Source: Vibrio salinus
GTDB lineage: Bacteria > Pseudomonadota > Gammaproteobacteria > Enterobacterales > Vibrionaceae
Direction: 5' to 3'
Length of the DNA: 64,000 nucleotides
Assembly (NCBI RefSeq): GCF_021272385.1
Contig: NZ_JAJSDZ010000009.1
Coordinates: forward strand, 372,001 to 436,000
Below are positions 48,361 to 57,545 of the stretch, piece after piece. The stretch's first letter is position 1, and every line of letters starts with the position of its first letter. A model generated the notes under the pieces. It saw only the letters and a list, made by a program, of their open reading frames with translations. It had not been told where the DNA came from and made no database searches. Position numbers and translations under genes: made by a program.

Positions 48361-48915
48361 ATGTCGATGAAAGGTAAAGAAACCATGAGCGGGCAAAACG
48401 AAAAAGTTGTTGTAGGTAAGTTTGGTGCTACTTATGGCATTCGTGGCTGGCTTAAAGTTTTTTCCTATACAGACAACGCTGAAAGCATTTTTAGTTATTC
48501 TCCCTGGTATGTAAAACATAAAGGGGAATGGGTTGAATACAATATTGAAAGTTGGAAACGCCATAATAAAGGTCTGGTTGTTAAATTAGACGGTATGGAT
48601 GTTCGGGAAGATGCAAATCTTCTGACTAACTTTGAAATTGCGATTGATCCAGGTTCATTGCCTGAACTGTCAGAAGATGAGTTCTACTGGCGAGAGTTGT
48701 TTGGTATGCAAGTGGTCACCACTAATGGCTATAACCTCGGAGAGGTGACAGACATTATGGAAACCGGCTCAAATGATGTTTTGGTGGTGAAAGCGAATTT
48801 AAAAGATGCTTTTGGGCAAAAGGAACGTTTAATCCCGTTCCTTGAAGAGCAAGTGATCAAACAAGTTGATCGCGAAGCTCAACGGATCGAAGTTGACTGG
48901 GATCCTGGGTTTTAA
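48361..48915 (+). CDS. rimM: 16S rRNA processing protein RimM
   Basis: This 184-residue protein helps maturation of the 30S head and binds S19. It has the RimM beta-barrel ([23 protein letters not shown]) and a PRC-barrel domain ([39 protein letters not shown]) ending in [25 protein letters not shown]. The start at 48361 ([11 protein letters not shown]) is kept because, as I recall, vibrio RimM proteins carry this extension; ATG 48388 is an alternative. It sits 32 bases after rpsP. Confidence 0.97.
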   Translation: MSMKGKETMSGQNEKVVVGKFGATYGIRGWLKVFSYTDNAESIFSYSPWYVKHKGEWVEYNIESWKRHNKGLVVKLDGMDVREDANLLTNFEIAIDPGSLPELSEDEFYWRELFGMQVVTTNGYNLGEVTDIMETGSNDVLVVKANLKDAFGQKERLIPFLEEQVIKQVDREAQRIEVDWDPGF

Positions 48916-48942
48916 TTTATTCCCCGGCAGAGCGAGTTAGAC

Positions 48943-49686
48943 ATGTGGGTTGGCGTTATTAGCCTTTTTCCAGAAATGTTCCGTTCTGTTACTGATTTTG
49001 GGGTAACAGGTCAAGCGGTAAAAAAAGGTTTACTTTCAATAGAAATGTGGAATCCAAGAGATTTTACTCACGATAAACATCGGACTGTTGATGATAAACC
49101 ATACGGTGGTGGTCCTGGCATGTTAATGATGGTTCAACCTTTGCGTGATGCCATACATGCTGCTAAAAAGGCTGCTCCCGGAAAGACGAAAGTCATATAC
49201 CTTTCTCCACAGGGTCGTAAGTTAGATCAGTGTGGAGTAGAAGAGCTGGCAACAAATGAGAACCTTGTTTTGATTTGTGGCCGCTACGAAGGGGTAGATG
49301 AGCGTATTATTGAGTCAGAAGTTGATGAAGAATGGTCAATTGGCGACTTTGTAATGACGGGTGGAGAGATTCCGGCCATGACGTTAATCGATTCCGCCTC
49401 CCGGTTTATTCCCGGAGTGTTGGGAGATTTTGCGTCAGCAGAAGAAGATTCTTTTGCAAATGGTTTGTTGGATTGTCCTCATTATACACGTCCTGAAGTA
49501 CTGGATGATGTTGAGGTTCCAAAGGTTCTTAAATCCGGAAATCATCGTGATATTCGTCGCTGGCGGTTGAAACAATCGCTGGGCCGAACTTGGCTGAGAA
49601 GACCAGAGCTCCTGGAAAACCTAGCTCTGACTGACGAACAGGAACAATTACTGGTCGAGTTTATTAAAGAAAACCGAACCAAGTAA
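48943..49686 (+). CDS. trmD: tRNA (guanine-37-N1)-methyltransferase TrmD
   Basis: This 247-residue SPOUT methyltransferase makes m1G37 in tRNAs reading CUN, CCN and CGG and prevents frameshifting. Blocks seen are ISLFPEMF, the AdoMet knot [27 protein letters not shown] with the catalytic aspartate, and the C-terminal tRNA-binding [22 protein letters not shown]. It follows rimM closely and is followed by rplS after 41 bases. Confidence 0.99.
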   Translation: MWVGVISLFPEMFRSVTDFGVTGQAVKKGLLSIEMWNPRDFTHDKHRTVDDKPYGGGPGMLMMVQPLRDAIHAAKKAAPGKTKVIYLSPQGRKLDQCGVEELATNENLVLICGRYEGVDERIIESEVDEEWSIGDFVMTGGEIPAMTLIDSASRFIPGVLGDFASAEEDSFANGLLDCPHYTRPEVLDDVEVPKVLKSGNHRDIRRWRLKQSLGRTWLRRPELLENLALTDEQEQLLVEFIKENRTK

Positions 49687-49727
49687 CCTATTTAATTTAG
49701 TATCAGTTTATTCTAGGAAATTTAAAA

Positions 49728-50081
49728 ATGAGTAATATCATCAAAGCTCTTGAGCAAGAGCAAATGAAGCAAGACCTACCTACTTTCGCACCAGGTGATA
49801 CTGTTGTGGTTCAAGTTAAGGTAAAAGAAGGTGAACGTGAGCGTCTACAGGCATTTGAAGGCGTTGTAATCGCAGTACGTAACCGTGGTCTTCACTCTGC
49901 ATTCACCGTTCGTAAGATCTCTAACGGTGAAGGTGTAGAGCGTACGTTCCAAACTCACTCTCCAGCAGTGAATAGCATTGAAGTGAAACGTCGTGGTGCA
50001 GTACGTCGTGCCAAGTTGTACTACCTACGTGAACGTTCAGGTAAAGCGGCTCGTATCAAAGAGAAGCTTGCTAAGAAATAA
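49728..50081 (+). CDS. rplS: 50S ribosomal protein L19
   Basis: This 117-residue protein of the large subunit lies at the subunit interface. Family blocks are [46 protein letters not shown] and [32 protein letters not shown]. It is the last gene of the operon and is closed by a strong terminator shared with degS. Confidence 0.99.
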   Translation: MSNIIKALEQEQMKQDLPTFAPGDTVVVQVKVKEGERERLQAFEGVVIAVRNRGLHSAFTVRKISNGEGVERTFQTHSPAVNSIEVKRRGAVRRAKLYYLRERSGKAARIKEKLAKK

Positions 50082-50106
50082 TGCTGACACTAGCGTTCTC
50101 ATAAAG

Positions 50107-50135
50107 AAAAGCGGAGCCATTTGGCTCCGCTTTTT
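50107..50135. terminator. Bidirectional terminator between rplS and degS
   Basis: AAAAGCGGAGCC pairs with GGCTCCGCTTTT around ATTT, with flanking T/A runs. It serves two convergent units. Confidence 0.9.
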
Positions 50136-50160
50136 ATTTTATGGGAATTCTGTATTGTGA

Positions 50161-51228
50161 TTATTTGTCTCTTTTATCTTCTGCAACGGTTACCGGGATA
50201 GTCAGCTCTTTCCCATTGCGAATGACCACAACCTTGACGGTTGTTCCTGGACGCAGATCAGTAACAATTTCCATCACACTCTGGCGTCCGGCAACTTTAT
50301 GACCATCGATACGAATGATGATATCTTTGGGTTTAAATCCTGCACTAGCGGCCGGGCCATTGGGATCGACACCAAGTACAACAATACCCCCAATATGCTC
50401 ATTTCCTAAAAGGCGTGAAGTAAGAGAGTTGATATCCTGCCCGTCAATACCGATGTATCCGCGGATCACACGTCCGTCCGCAATAATTTTCTGCATAATT
50501 TTATTGGCAAGTTTATAGGGTATTGCAAATGAAATACCGTAAGTTTCCAAATCCGTAGCCTGTTGAAATGACGCAGTATTGATGCCGACGAGTTCTCCCT
50601 GAGTATTGACAAGAGCGCCACCGGAATTCCCTTTATTGATTGCGGCATCGGTTTGAATGAAAGACTGTCTGCCATCGGCACTGATTGATGAGCGTCCGGT
50701 CGCTGAAATAATACCAAATGTCGTGGTTTGTCCCAAATTGTAAGGGTTACCGATGGCTAAAACGACATCACCTACCTGAGGAGAATAATTTGGATTTAAA
50801 GGGATAACAGGCAAGTTATTACCATCGATGCGCAAAATAGCAATATCACTTCGTTTATCCTTACCGACAAGCTGGGCAGCGGCTACCCGGCCATCCTGAA
50901 GTGCGACGATGATTTGGTCTGCCTGAGCAATAACGTGATAATTAGTAATGATGTATCCTTTCGCGCTGACGATGACGCCGGATCCCAGTCCCTGAGTTGA
51001 AAGCTTGCGTCTGTCATTTTCGGTATACTTTCTGCTGTAGATATTGACTACGGCAGGTGCAGCTTTACGAACCGCTTCATTGAACGTAATTTGCAGTGAC
51101 TGAATACTGTTAGATTCGGAGTGTTCAAGTAAAGAAAAGACATGCTGCCTAGTTGATGGAACAGCAAAAATGACAACAATGGATGTCACTAATCCCAGAA
51201 TGATTGAACGAATTAAATAGCGAAACAT
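50161..51228 (-). CDS. degS: Periplasmic serine protease DegS
   Basis: This 355-residue protease is anchored in the inner membrane by helix 5-24. The trypsin-like triad is H98, D128 and S202 (GNSGGA). A single PDZ domain (about 255-345, GYIGIDGQDINSL then GPAASAGFKPKDIIIRIDG) senses misfolded porin C-termini. DegS starts the cascade that releases sigma-E by cutting RseA. It is 112 bases downstream of degQ on the same strand, the same order as in E. coli. Confidence 0.97.
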   Translation of the reverse strand: MFRYLIRSIILGLVTSIVVIFAVPSTRQHVFSLLEHSESNSIQSLQITFNEAVRKAAPAVVNIYSRKYTENDRRKLSTQGLGSGVIVSAKGYIITNYHVIAQADQIIVALQDGRVAAAQLVGKDKRSDIAILRIDGNNLPVIPLNPNYSPQVGDVVLAIGNPYNLGQTTTFGIISATGRSSISADGRQSFIQTDAAINKGNSGGALVNTQGELVGINTASFQQATDLETYGISFAIPYKLANKIMQKIIADGRVIRGYIGIDGQDINSLTSRLLGNEHIGGIVVLGVDPNGPAASAGFKPKDIIIRIDGHKVAGRQSVMEIVTDLRPGTTVKVVVIRNGKELTIPVTVAEDKRDK

Positions 51229-51340
51229 ATTCTCCCCGGTTCTGAACTTATTCCAAAGAACAATTACACAGGGAGAATAGCATTACCTTATGAGTGTGGA
51301 AATGGGCTAATGAAAAAGATTAGCCCTGTGAGACATTGGT

Positions 51341-52708
51341 TTAGCGAATAACCAGATAAATAGTTCGTTCACCTCTCTGGATATTAAGGGCTAATACCCC
51401 TTGAGTTTTTTCCAGTATTTTTCTGAGCTGAGCGATGTTTTTCACTCTTTGGCGGTTAACCCCGATGATAATATCGTCTTTTTTAAGTTGATATTGCGCA
51501 GCAGGAGAATCTTTTTTCACACTGATTACTTTGATGCCTTCAATCGGATCCGCCGGTGTTGTGTTAGCCAGCTCTGCACCTGCTAATCCTTCATGTAAGT
51601 TATCGGCCAGTGTTTTTGTTTCATTCTGTTCGCCTAATGTGACTTTAAAGTCTTTCTTATTACCATCTCTCAATATGCCAAGCGTAACTTTTTTACCGGC
51701 GCCAAGCGTTGCCACTTTGGCTCTTAACTCGGCGAAGCTATCAATATCTTTTCCGTTGATAGAAACGATAATATCGCCGGCTTTCAATCCCGCTTTATCA
51801 GCGGCACTATTTGGTATTACCTGACTGATAAAGGCACCTTTGCTGGATTTATAACCCATTGCCTGTGCCAGTTCGGATGTTACTTCTCCTCCCTGAACCC
51901 CCAGCATACCGCGTTTGACTTCTCCAAACTGCAGAATCTGATCGGTCAGGTTTTTCATCATGTTAGAAGGAATGGCAAACCCGATACCAATGTTACCGCC
52001 GCTAGGTCCCAATATAGCGGTATTAATTCCGATAAGCTCGCCTTTCAGGTTGACAAGGGCACCACCGGAGTTACCGCTGTTAATAGCCGCATCGGTCTGA
52101 ATGAAGTTTTCAAAATTCTCGATATTCAGCCCACTACGGCCCAATGCGGAAACAATACCAGACGTCACTGTCTGACCGAGACCAAATGGGTTACCGATAG
52201 CAACGGCAAAATCACCAACTCTCAGTTTGTCTGAATCTGCGACTTTTATCTGAGTCAGGTTACTGGCATTTTGCAGTTGGATCAGAGCAATGTCTGACAT
52301 TTTGTCACCACCAACCAGTTTAGCTTTGTATTCCCGGCCATCATGAAGTTTCACTTTAATTTTTGTCGCACTGTTAATGACATGGTAATTTGTGACCACA
52401 TACCCTTTTTGGGCATTGATAATTACGCCGGAACCCAATGCTTTGAATGGCCGTTCCTGCAATTGTTCTGTGGGAAAATCTGGCCCGAAGAAGAAACGGA
52501 ATTGCTCAGGAATTTTTTGGCGGGAAACCTGAGTTCCTTCTACAGCGATGCTAACTACTGCCGGAGTAACATGCTCTAGCATTGGTGCCAGGCTTGGTAG
52601 TTGCTCTCCATTTACAGTAAGAGGAAGGGCTGCGGATGCGGGTATTGGTGTAATGACTGAACTAAGACATAATGATAGAGCGGTTAGTGCAAGCAAAGGT
52701 TTTTTCAT
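51341..52708 (-). CDS. degQ: Periplasmic protease/chaperone DegQ (DegP family)
   Basis: This 455-residue HtrA protease has a cleaved signal peptide (1-26, ending PASA) and triad H109, D139 and S214. Two PDZ domains are seen (about 260-350 and 365-455). The short loop LA is closer to DegQ than to DegP. It degrades or refolds unfolded envelope proteins as a multimeric cage. It is encoded before degS. Whether it is best called DegQ or DegP depends on a family alignment that I could not run; position next to degS favours DegQ. Confidence 0.95.
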   Translation of the reverse strand: MKKPLLALTALSLCLSSVITPIPASAALPLTVNGEQLPSLAPMLEHVTPAVVSIAVEGTQVSRQKIPEQFRFFFGPDFPTEQLQERPFKALGSGVIINAQKGYVVTNYHVINSATKIKVKLHDGREYKAKLVGGDKMSDIALIQLQNASNLTQIKVADSDKLRVGDFAVAIGNPFGLGQTVTSGIVSALGRSGLNIENFENFIQTDAAINSGNSGGALVNLKGELIGINTAILGPSGGNIGIGFAIPSNMMKNLTDQILQFGEVKRGMLGVQGGEVTSELAQAMGYKSSKGAFISQVIPNSAADKAGLKAGDIIVSINGKDIDSFAELRAKVATLGAGKKVTLGILRDGNKKDFKVTLGEQNETKTLADNLHEGLAGAELANTTPADPIEGIKVISVKKDSPAAQYQLKKDDIIIGVNRQRVKNIAQLRKILEKTQGVLALNIQRGERTIYLVIR

Positions 52709-52831
52709 CCTAAAACTCCTCTGGTATTTGATTTGCCTGTTGCTATCCCATATATGTGCGTAACCGGATAACGTTAATGACAGAGACGAGAATTAAGACT
52801 CAAAAACCTTTGTAAAGTTCATAAAAAAGTT

Positions 52832-53314
52832 TTAACTGGTTTGCGCATTAACGACCTCTTTTGAATCGATAATTTTTAATTCATCATTTTTTAGCAGTCC
52901 TGTTGCGCCAGTTGCATAATCTTTTGGTGGCTGATCTTCACTGGTTGAGGGCTCTGGTTCTTCAGCAGGGTTATTCTGAGTAACTGACTTGGATATACCC
53001 GGCTTATTGTGTTTAGCGGCCGTTTTAACGAATGGATTGTCATGATCGGGAATGTTCGGGACAAGCTCTTTAGAGGTTTTCGCAAGGTGTTGATAGAGTT
53101 TTGTATAATCTTTCCCAATAATATCAAGCAGTTCCGCTGTCTGAGCAAAGTGATCAACCAGATCTTGCTGCTTTTGCTCTAACGCGTATTTTGCATTGTC
53201 CAATTCTTTGTGAAGTGTTTTTTGGCTCTTGTACTGAGGGGTTGTAATACGGGCAACTACTATGCCAACGACACAACCGACTAAAAGGCCTACAATGGCA
53301 TAAATCCACGGCAT
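52832..53314 (-). CDS. zapG: ZapG/YhcB (DUF1043) membrane protein
   Basis: This 160-residue protein has one N-terminal membrane helix (1-22, YAIVGLLVGCVVGIVVARI), a coiled coil (about 30-85) and a disordered, proline- and acid-rich tail. ZapG (YhcB) links cell division and envelope synthesis in E. coli. It is upstream of degQ-degS, again as in E. coli. zapE, which in E. coli and (as I recall) in V. cholerae lies next to it on the rplM side, is missing here. Confidence 0.93.
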   Translation of the reverse strand: MPWIYAIVGLLVGCVVGIVVARITTPQYKSQKTLHKELDNAKYALEQKQQDLVDHFAQTAELLDIIGKDYTKLYQHLAKTSKELVPNIPDHDNPFVKTAAKHNKPGISKSVTQNNPAEEPEPSTSEDQPPKDYATGATGLLKNDELKIIDSKEVVNAQTS

Positions 53315-53704
53315 AAGTGCTCCTTAGGTATGTTTTCTTTATGTGTAGTCTTTACACAACTTTACATAACGACATGTTACTATGAGTTCAGATACCAATA
53401 AAGTTAAATGACGATATAACTTATAGTGCTTCTTATCGGCTTCTCATTTATAAACCGTTATCTTTATGAAAGAATGATGCGGGTTTGATTTTAAAGAATA
53501 GTTGAGATTAATGAGAGAAATTTAAAGAAATTGCACAAAAAGAGATGATTTTTTCTTCTCTCTTCTCTATAATCCTGCGACCCACCGTTACTGCAGGCTC
53601 TTTAGCCGAGAGTGCCAACACTCGAAGGGGTGATGAATGGGCTCTTAGACAGTGGGAGCAAGAGCTCCTTAAGTGTAAATTTAAATTAACGGGTTATTAT
53701 TAGC
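53315..53704 (+). promoter_or_regulatory. zapG-rplM spacer with rplM promoter and structured leader
   Basis: The right third holds a perfect -10 (TATAAT, 53568-53573) with a GC-rich discriminator (CCTGCGACCC), then a 120-base leader before rplM. The leader has paired elements: CGAGAGTG with CACTCG (53607-53626), and GAGCTC repeats (53655-53671). This is consistent with autogenous control of the L13-S9 operon. No -35 of good quality was seen. The left two thirds are A+T-rich without a recognisable gene. Confidence 0.6.
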
Positions 53705-54133
53705 ATGAAAACTTTCGTTGCTAAACCAGAAACAGTAAAACGCGACTGGTATGTTGTAGACGCTGAAGGTAAAACTCTTGGTCGTCTAGCAAGTGAAATT
53801 GCATCTCGCCTACGTGGCAAGCATAAAGCTGAATACACTCCTCACGTTGATGCTGGTGATTACATCATCGTTATCAATGCAGAGAAAGTGACTGTAACAG
53901 GTAACAAAGCAGCTGCTAAAACTTACTATCGTCACTCAGAATTTCCTGGCGGCATTAAATCAATCACTTTTGATAAACTGATTGATCACAAGCCAGAAAT
54001 GGTAATTGAGCTAGCGGTTAAAGGTATGCTACCACGTGGTCCTCTAGGCCGTGCTATGTACCGTAAGCTAAAAGTTTACGCCGGCGCTGAGCACAACCAT
54101 GTTGCTCAACAACCAAAAGTACTAGACATCTAA
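53705..54133 (+). CDS. rplM: 50S ribosomal protein L13
   Basis: This 142-residue ribosomal protein is intact: [75 protein letters not shown], and [35 protein letters not shown]. It is the first gene of the rplM-rpsI operon, preceded by a structured leader, and rpsI follows after 15 bases. Confidence 0.99.
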   Translation: MKTFVAKPETVKRDWYVVDAEGKTLGRLASEIASRLRGKHKAEYTPHVDAGDYIIVINAEKVTVTGNKAAAKTYYRHSEFPGGIKSITFDKLIDHKPEMVIELAVKGMLPRGPLGRAMYRKLKVYAGAEHNHVAQQPKVLDI

Positions 54134-54148
54134 TCGGGGATTTCGAAA

Positions 54149-54541
54149 ATGGCAGAGAATCAATACTACGGCACAGGCCGTCGCAAAAGCTCAGCTGCGC
54201 GTGTTTTTATCAAACCAGGCAGCGGCAACATTGTAATTAATAAACGTAGCCTTGAAGAGTACTTCGGTCGTCCAACAGCGCGTATGGTTGTTCAGCAACC
54301 TCTTGAGTTAGTTGAAATGACTGAAAAACTTGATCTGTACATCACTGTTTCAGGTGGTGGTATTTCTGGTCAGGCAGGTGCTATCCGTCACGGTATCACT
54401 CGTGCTCTTATGGAATACGACGAATCTCTACGTCCAGCTCTTCGCGCTGCGGGTTATGTTACTCGTGATGCTCGTTGTGTTGAACGTAAGAAAGTTGGTC
54501 TACGTAAAGCACGTCGTCGTCCACAGTTCTCAAAACGTTAA
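54149..54541 (+). CDS. rpsI: 30S ribosomal protein S9
   Basis: This 130-residue protein has the C-terminal tail RRRPQFSKR, whose last arginine touches the P-site tRNA, and the opening [22 protein letters not shown]. It ends the operon with a terminator 47 bases later. sspA follows directly; petABC, expected in vibrios at this point, is absent. Confidence 0.99.
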   Translation: MAENQYYGTGRRKSSAARVFIKPGSGNIVINKRSLEEYFGRPTARMVVQQPLELVEMTEKLDLYITVSGGGISGQAGAIRHGITRALMEYDESLRPALRAAGYVTRDARCVERKKVGLRKARRRPQFSKR

Positions 54542-54587
54542 TCTTTTCGCAAAGGTTATTCGAAGAGTATTGTATCGATACGATTGG

Positions 54588-54615
54588 AAAGCCCGGCAAA
54601 TATGCCGGGCTTTTT
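54588..54615 (+). terminator. rpsI terminator
   Basis: AAAGCCCGGC pairs with GCCGGGCTTT around AAATAT, followed by TTATTT. Confidence 0.9.
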
Positions 54616-54808
54616 ATTTCTTATTTTTCCTTTCCGACAGAGACTTGTCTTTTTGCTTTTGGCATATTTTTCCATCGAATAACGCCGAAAGAAAATTGGC
54701 ACGGTGAGCATTAAATATGCTACCATAATACGTTGTTTTTTTATTTATCAGAGACTGATACTTCATTCGAAGTGTTGGTTAAATATTGTAAGTGTGCTGG
54801 AGGGCTCC

Positions 54809-55444
54809 ATGGCTGTAGCTGCCAATAAACGTTCTGTGATGACTTTATTCTCAAGTGCATCTGATTTGTACAGTCACCAGGTACGAATTGTTCTGGCTGA
54901 AAAAGGTGTTAGTGTTGAAGTTGAGTTGGTGGATGAATCCAATCTGCCTACGGAACTTATTGAGCTAAATCCATATAAATCAGTTCCTACTTTAGTTGAT
55001 CGTGAATTAGCGCTTTACGATTCAAAAATCATTATGGAATACCTTGACGAGCGCTTTCCACACCCGCCGTTAATGCCGGTTTATCCTGTTGCCCGAGGTA
55101 ACAGTCGTTTAATGATTTATCGTATTGAAAGAAACTGGTATTCACTGGCTTATAAAATTACTAATGGTTCTGCGGAAGAATCAGAAGCTGCCCGTAATAA
55201 GCTTCGTACTGATTTATTAACGCTTGCTCCAGTATTTGCTGAATTTGAATATTTTATGAGTGAAGAATTCAGTCTGGTTGATTGTTATTTAGCTCCATTG
55301 CTATGGCGTTTACCTGAATTAGGTATTGAACTGACAGGCCCTGGTTCAAAAGAACTGAAAATTTATATGAATCGTGTCTTTGAACGTGATTCATTCTTAG
55401 CTTCACTGACTGAAGCCGAAAGAGAAATGCGTTTAGCTCGTTAA
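54809..55444 (+). CDS. sspA: Stringent starvation protein A SspA
   Basis: This 211-residue GST-fold protein binds RNA polymerase sigma-70 holoenzyme and tunes transcription in starvation. The N-terminal thioredoxin-like domain reads SVMTLFSSASDLYSHQVRIVLAEKGVSVEVELVD, and NPYKSVPTLVDRELALYDSKIIMEYLDERFPHPPLMPVYP is the SspA signature. The catalytic residue of true GSTs is absent. ATG 54809 follows GGAGGG. It is cotranscribed with sspB (12 bases apart). Confidence 0.97.
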   Translation: MAVAANKRSVMTLFSSASDLYSHQVRIVLAEKGVSVEVELVDESNLPTELIELNPYKSVPTLVDRELALYDSKIIMEYLDERFPHPPLMPVYPVARGNSRLMIYRIERNWYSLAYKITNGSAEESEAARNKLRTDLLTLAPVFAEFEYFMSEEFSLVDCYLAPLLWRLPELGIELTGPGSKELKIYMNRVFERDSFLASLTEAEREMRLAR

Positions 55445-55456
55445 TGGGTGGATAGC

Positions 55457-55933
55457 ATGGATATGTCTCAAATGACACCTCGTCGCCCATACATGTTGAG
55501 AGCATTTTATGATTGGTTGCTTGATAACGATCTGACGCCTCATATTGTTGTAGATGCGACGTTGCCAGGCGTGAAAGTCCCAATGGAATTTGTGCAGGAC
55601 GGTCAGATTATTTTGAATGTGGCTCCTCGTGCTGTTGGTAATCTTGAATTGGGTAATGATGAAGTCAGATTCAGTGCCCGTTTCAGTGGTAAACCTCATA
55701 CCGTAATCGTTCCCTTGTATGCTGTTCAGGCTGTGTATGCACGGGAAAACGGCGCAGGAACGATGTTTGAGCCTGAAGATTCTTACATTTCCGAATTGGA
55801 GAATGCCGAACAAAACGGTGTGGATTCGGACATCGGGTTAAGCATTGCCGGTAAGTCTGACTCTGATGATGATCCCGGTGATGATGAACCACCAAGACCA
55901 AAAGGGAAACCAAGTCTCCGGATAATCAAATAA
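55457..55933 (+). CDS. sspB: ClpXP adaptor protein SspB
   Basis: This 158-residue protein delivers ssrA-tagged proteins to ClpXP. The folded domain covers residues 1-110 (MDMSQMTPRRPYMLRAFYDWLLDNDLTPHIVV, GNLELGNDEVRFSARFSGKPHTVIVPLYAVQAVYARENG). A flexible linker leads to the ClpX-binding tail RPKGKPSLRIIK. ATG 55457 matches the family start (MDxSQ) with ribosome site GGTGGA. It overlaps its own terminator, which is shared with convergent dolP. Confidence 0.97.
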   Translation: MDMSQMTPRRPYMLRAFYDWLLDNDLTPHIVVDATLPGVKVPMEFVQDGQIILNVAPRAVGNLELGNDEVRFSARFSGKPHTVIVPLYAVQAVYARENGAGTMFEPEDSYISELENAEQNGVDSDIGLSIAGKSDSDDDPGDDEPPRPKGKPSLRIIK

Positions 55934-55971
55934 AAGTAAAAAAGCAGCTGAGACGCTGCTTTTTTACTTTT
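55932..55971. terminator. Bidirectional terminator between sspB and dolP
   Basis: A 17-bp perfect stem pairs AAAAGTAAAAAAGCAGC with GCTGCTTTTTTACTTTT around TGAGAC, and overlaps the sspB stop codon. Confidence 0.9.
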
Positions 55972-56006
55972 ATTGTTTTTACCTTGATGACCGTATCAGT
56001 TTTTAG

Positions 56007-56576
56007 TTAATCGCCATACTGGAAAGCTCTGATGACTTTTTTGACACCAGATACGTTGCGGGCGATTTCAGTTGCCTTGTCTGCATTCTTATGGGTAACA
56101 TAACCCAGCAGAAAGACTTCTTTATCTTCAGTGATTACTTTGATTTTAACGCCGCTTAATTCATGTGCCGTTAACAACTGAGCTTTGACCTTGGTCGTAA
56201 TGACACTGTCTTCACCGATAGCCAGAGTACTCAAAGGTTCTTTGATTCTGACCTGATCATAAACGTCTTTTACGCCCTTAATTTCTTTCACATCTTTTTC
56301 AAGAGACTTTAAAAGAGAAGGATCCGGTGTCTGGCCCATAAGTATGACAGAACCTCGGAATGAGCTGGCGCTGATTCGGGTTTTGCTTCGGTAGGGCGGT
56401 TTTTTTACAATTCCGGTAATTTCACTTTCAATGTAGTTATCATCCCAGATTTGTTGTGTTGTTCTTGGATCAGTAACAAGGTTAACTGTTGTTGCTGTAC
56501 CGGCAATAAAAAGCCCTACACATCCGGACAGCATGAGAACGAGACTAATTGTTACTATTAAAGTCAGGTTTTTCAT
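56007..56576 (-). CDS. dolP: Outer-membrane BON-domain lipoprotein DolP (YraP)
   Basis: This 189-residue lipoprotein has signal MLSGC. Two BON domains follow (about 50-112 and 125-186), each with a glycine-rich end (GQTPDPSLLKSLEKDVKEIKGVKDV; GYVTHKNADKATEIARNVSGVKKV). DolP binds anionic lipid at the division site and supports outer-membrane integrity. It is last in the lpoA-yraN-diaA-dolP cluster, 3 bases after diaA. Confidence 0.95.
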   Translation of the reverse strand: MKNLTLIVTISLVLMLSGCVGLFIAGTATTVNLVTDPRTTQQIWDDNYIESEITGIVKKPPYRSKTRISASSFRGSVILMGQTPDPSLLKSLEKDVKEIKGVKDVYDQVRIKEPLSTLAIGEDSVITTKVKAQLLTAHELSGVKIKVITEDKEVFLLGYVTHKNADKATEIARNVSGVKKVIRAFQYGD

Positions 56577-56579
56577 TTT

Positions 56580-57173
<594 letters not shown>

Positions 57174-57545
57174 TTAATCCTGAGTGATTGCGTTTTTAAA
57201 CCATTCGATATGCTTACCTTCATCATGAATGGCAATCACATCAAATCTAAATTCTGTGTCATAAAGCGAGTAGTTATTTTTTAATAACCAGACAGTTGAC
57301 GCTTTAATAAGTCTTTTTTTCTTTGTGGGCGTGACCGCCTCTGCCGCATGACCATGATACTGATCCTTCCGGTATTTGACCTCAATAAAGACAAATGCTT
57401 CTTTATCTTTCATGATCAGGTCTAACTCGCCACCACGGCAATTAAAATTCCGAGCAACAGGCTTCATTCCCTGACGGATCAGGTAAGTCAAAGCCATGTT
57501 CTCATAATTTGAGCCGACAACTCTTGTTGAATTAAAGAGCTTCAT
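57174..57545 (-). CDS. yraN: YraN family endonuclease-like protein (UPF0102)
   Basis: This 123-residue protein has a restriction-endonuclease-like fold with YENMALTYLIRQGMKPVARNFNCRGGELDLIMKDKEAFVFIEVKYRK; the ELDLI...EVKYR motif is the metal-binding core of Holliday-junction-resolvase-like enzymes. Function is not proven in bacteria. The start at 57545 (MKLFNSTRV) overlaps the lpoA stop by 14 bases; a longer frame inside lpoA is not homologous. Confidence 0.93.
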   Translation of the reverse strand: MKLFNSTRVVGSNYENMALTYLIRQGMKPVARNFNCRGGELDLIMKDKEAFVFIEVKYRKDQYHGHAAEAVTPTKKKRLIKASTVWLLKNNYSLYDTEFRFDVIAIHDEGKHIEWFKNAITQD

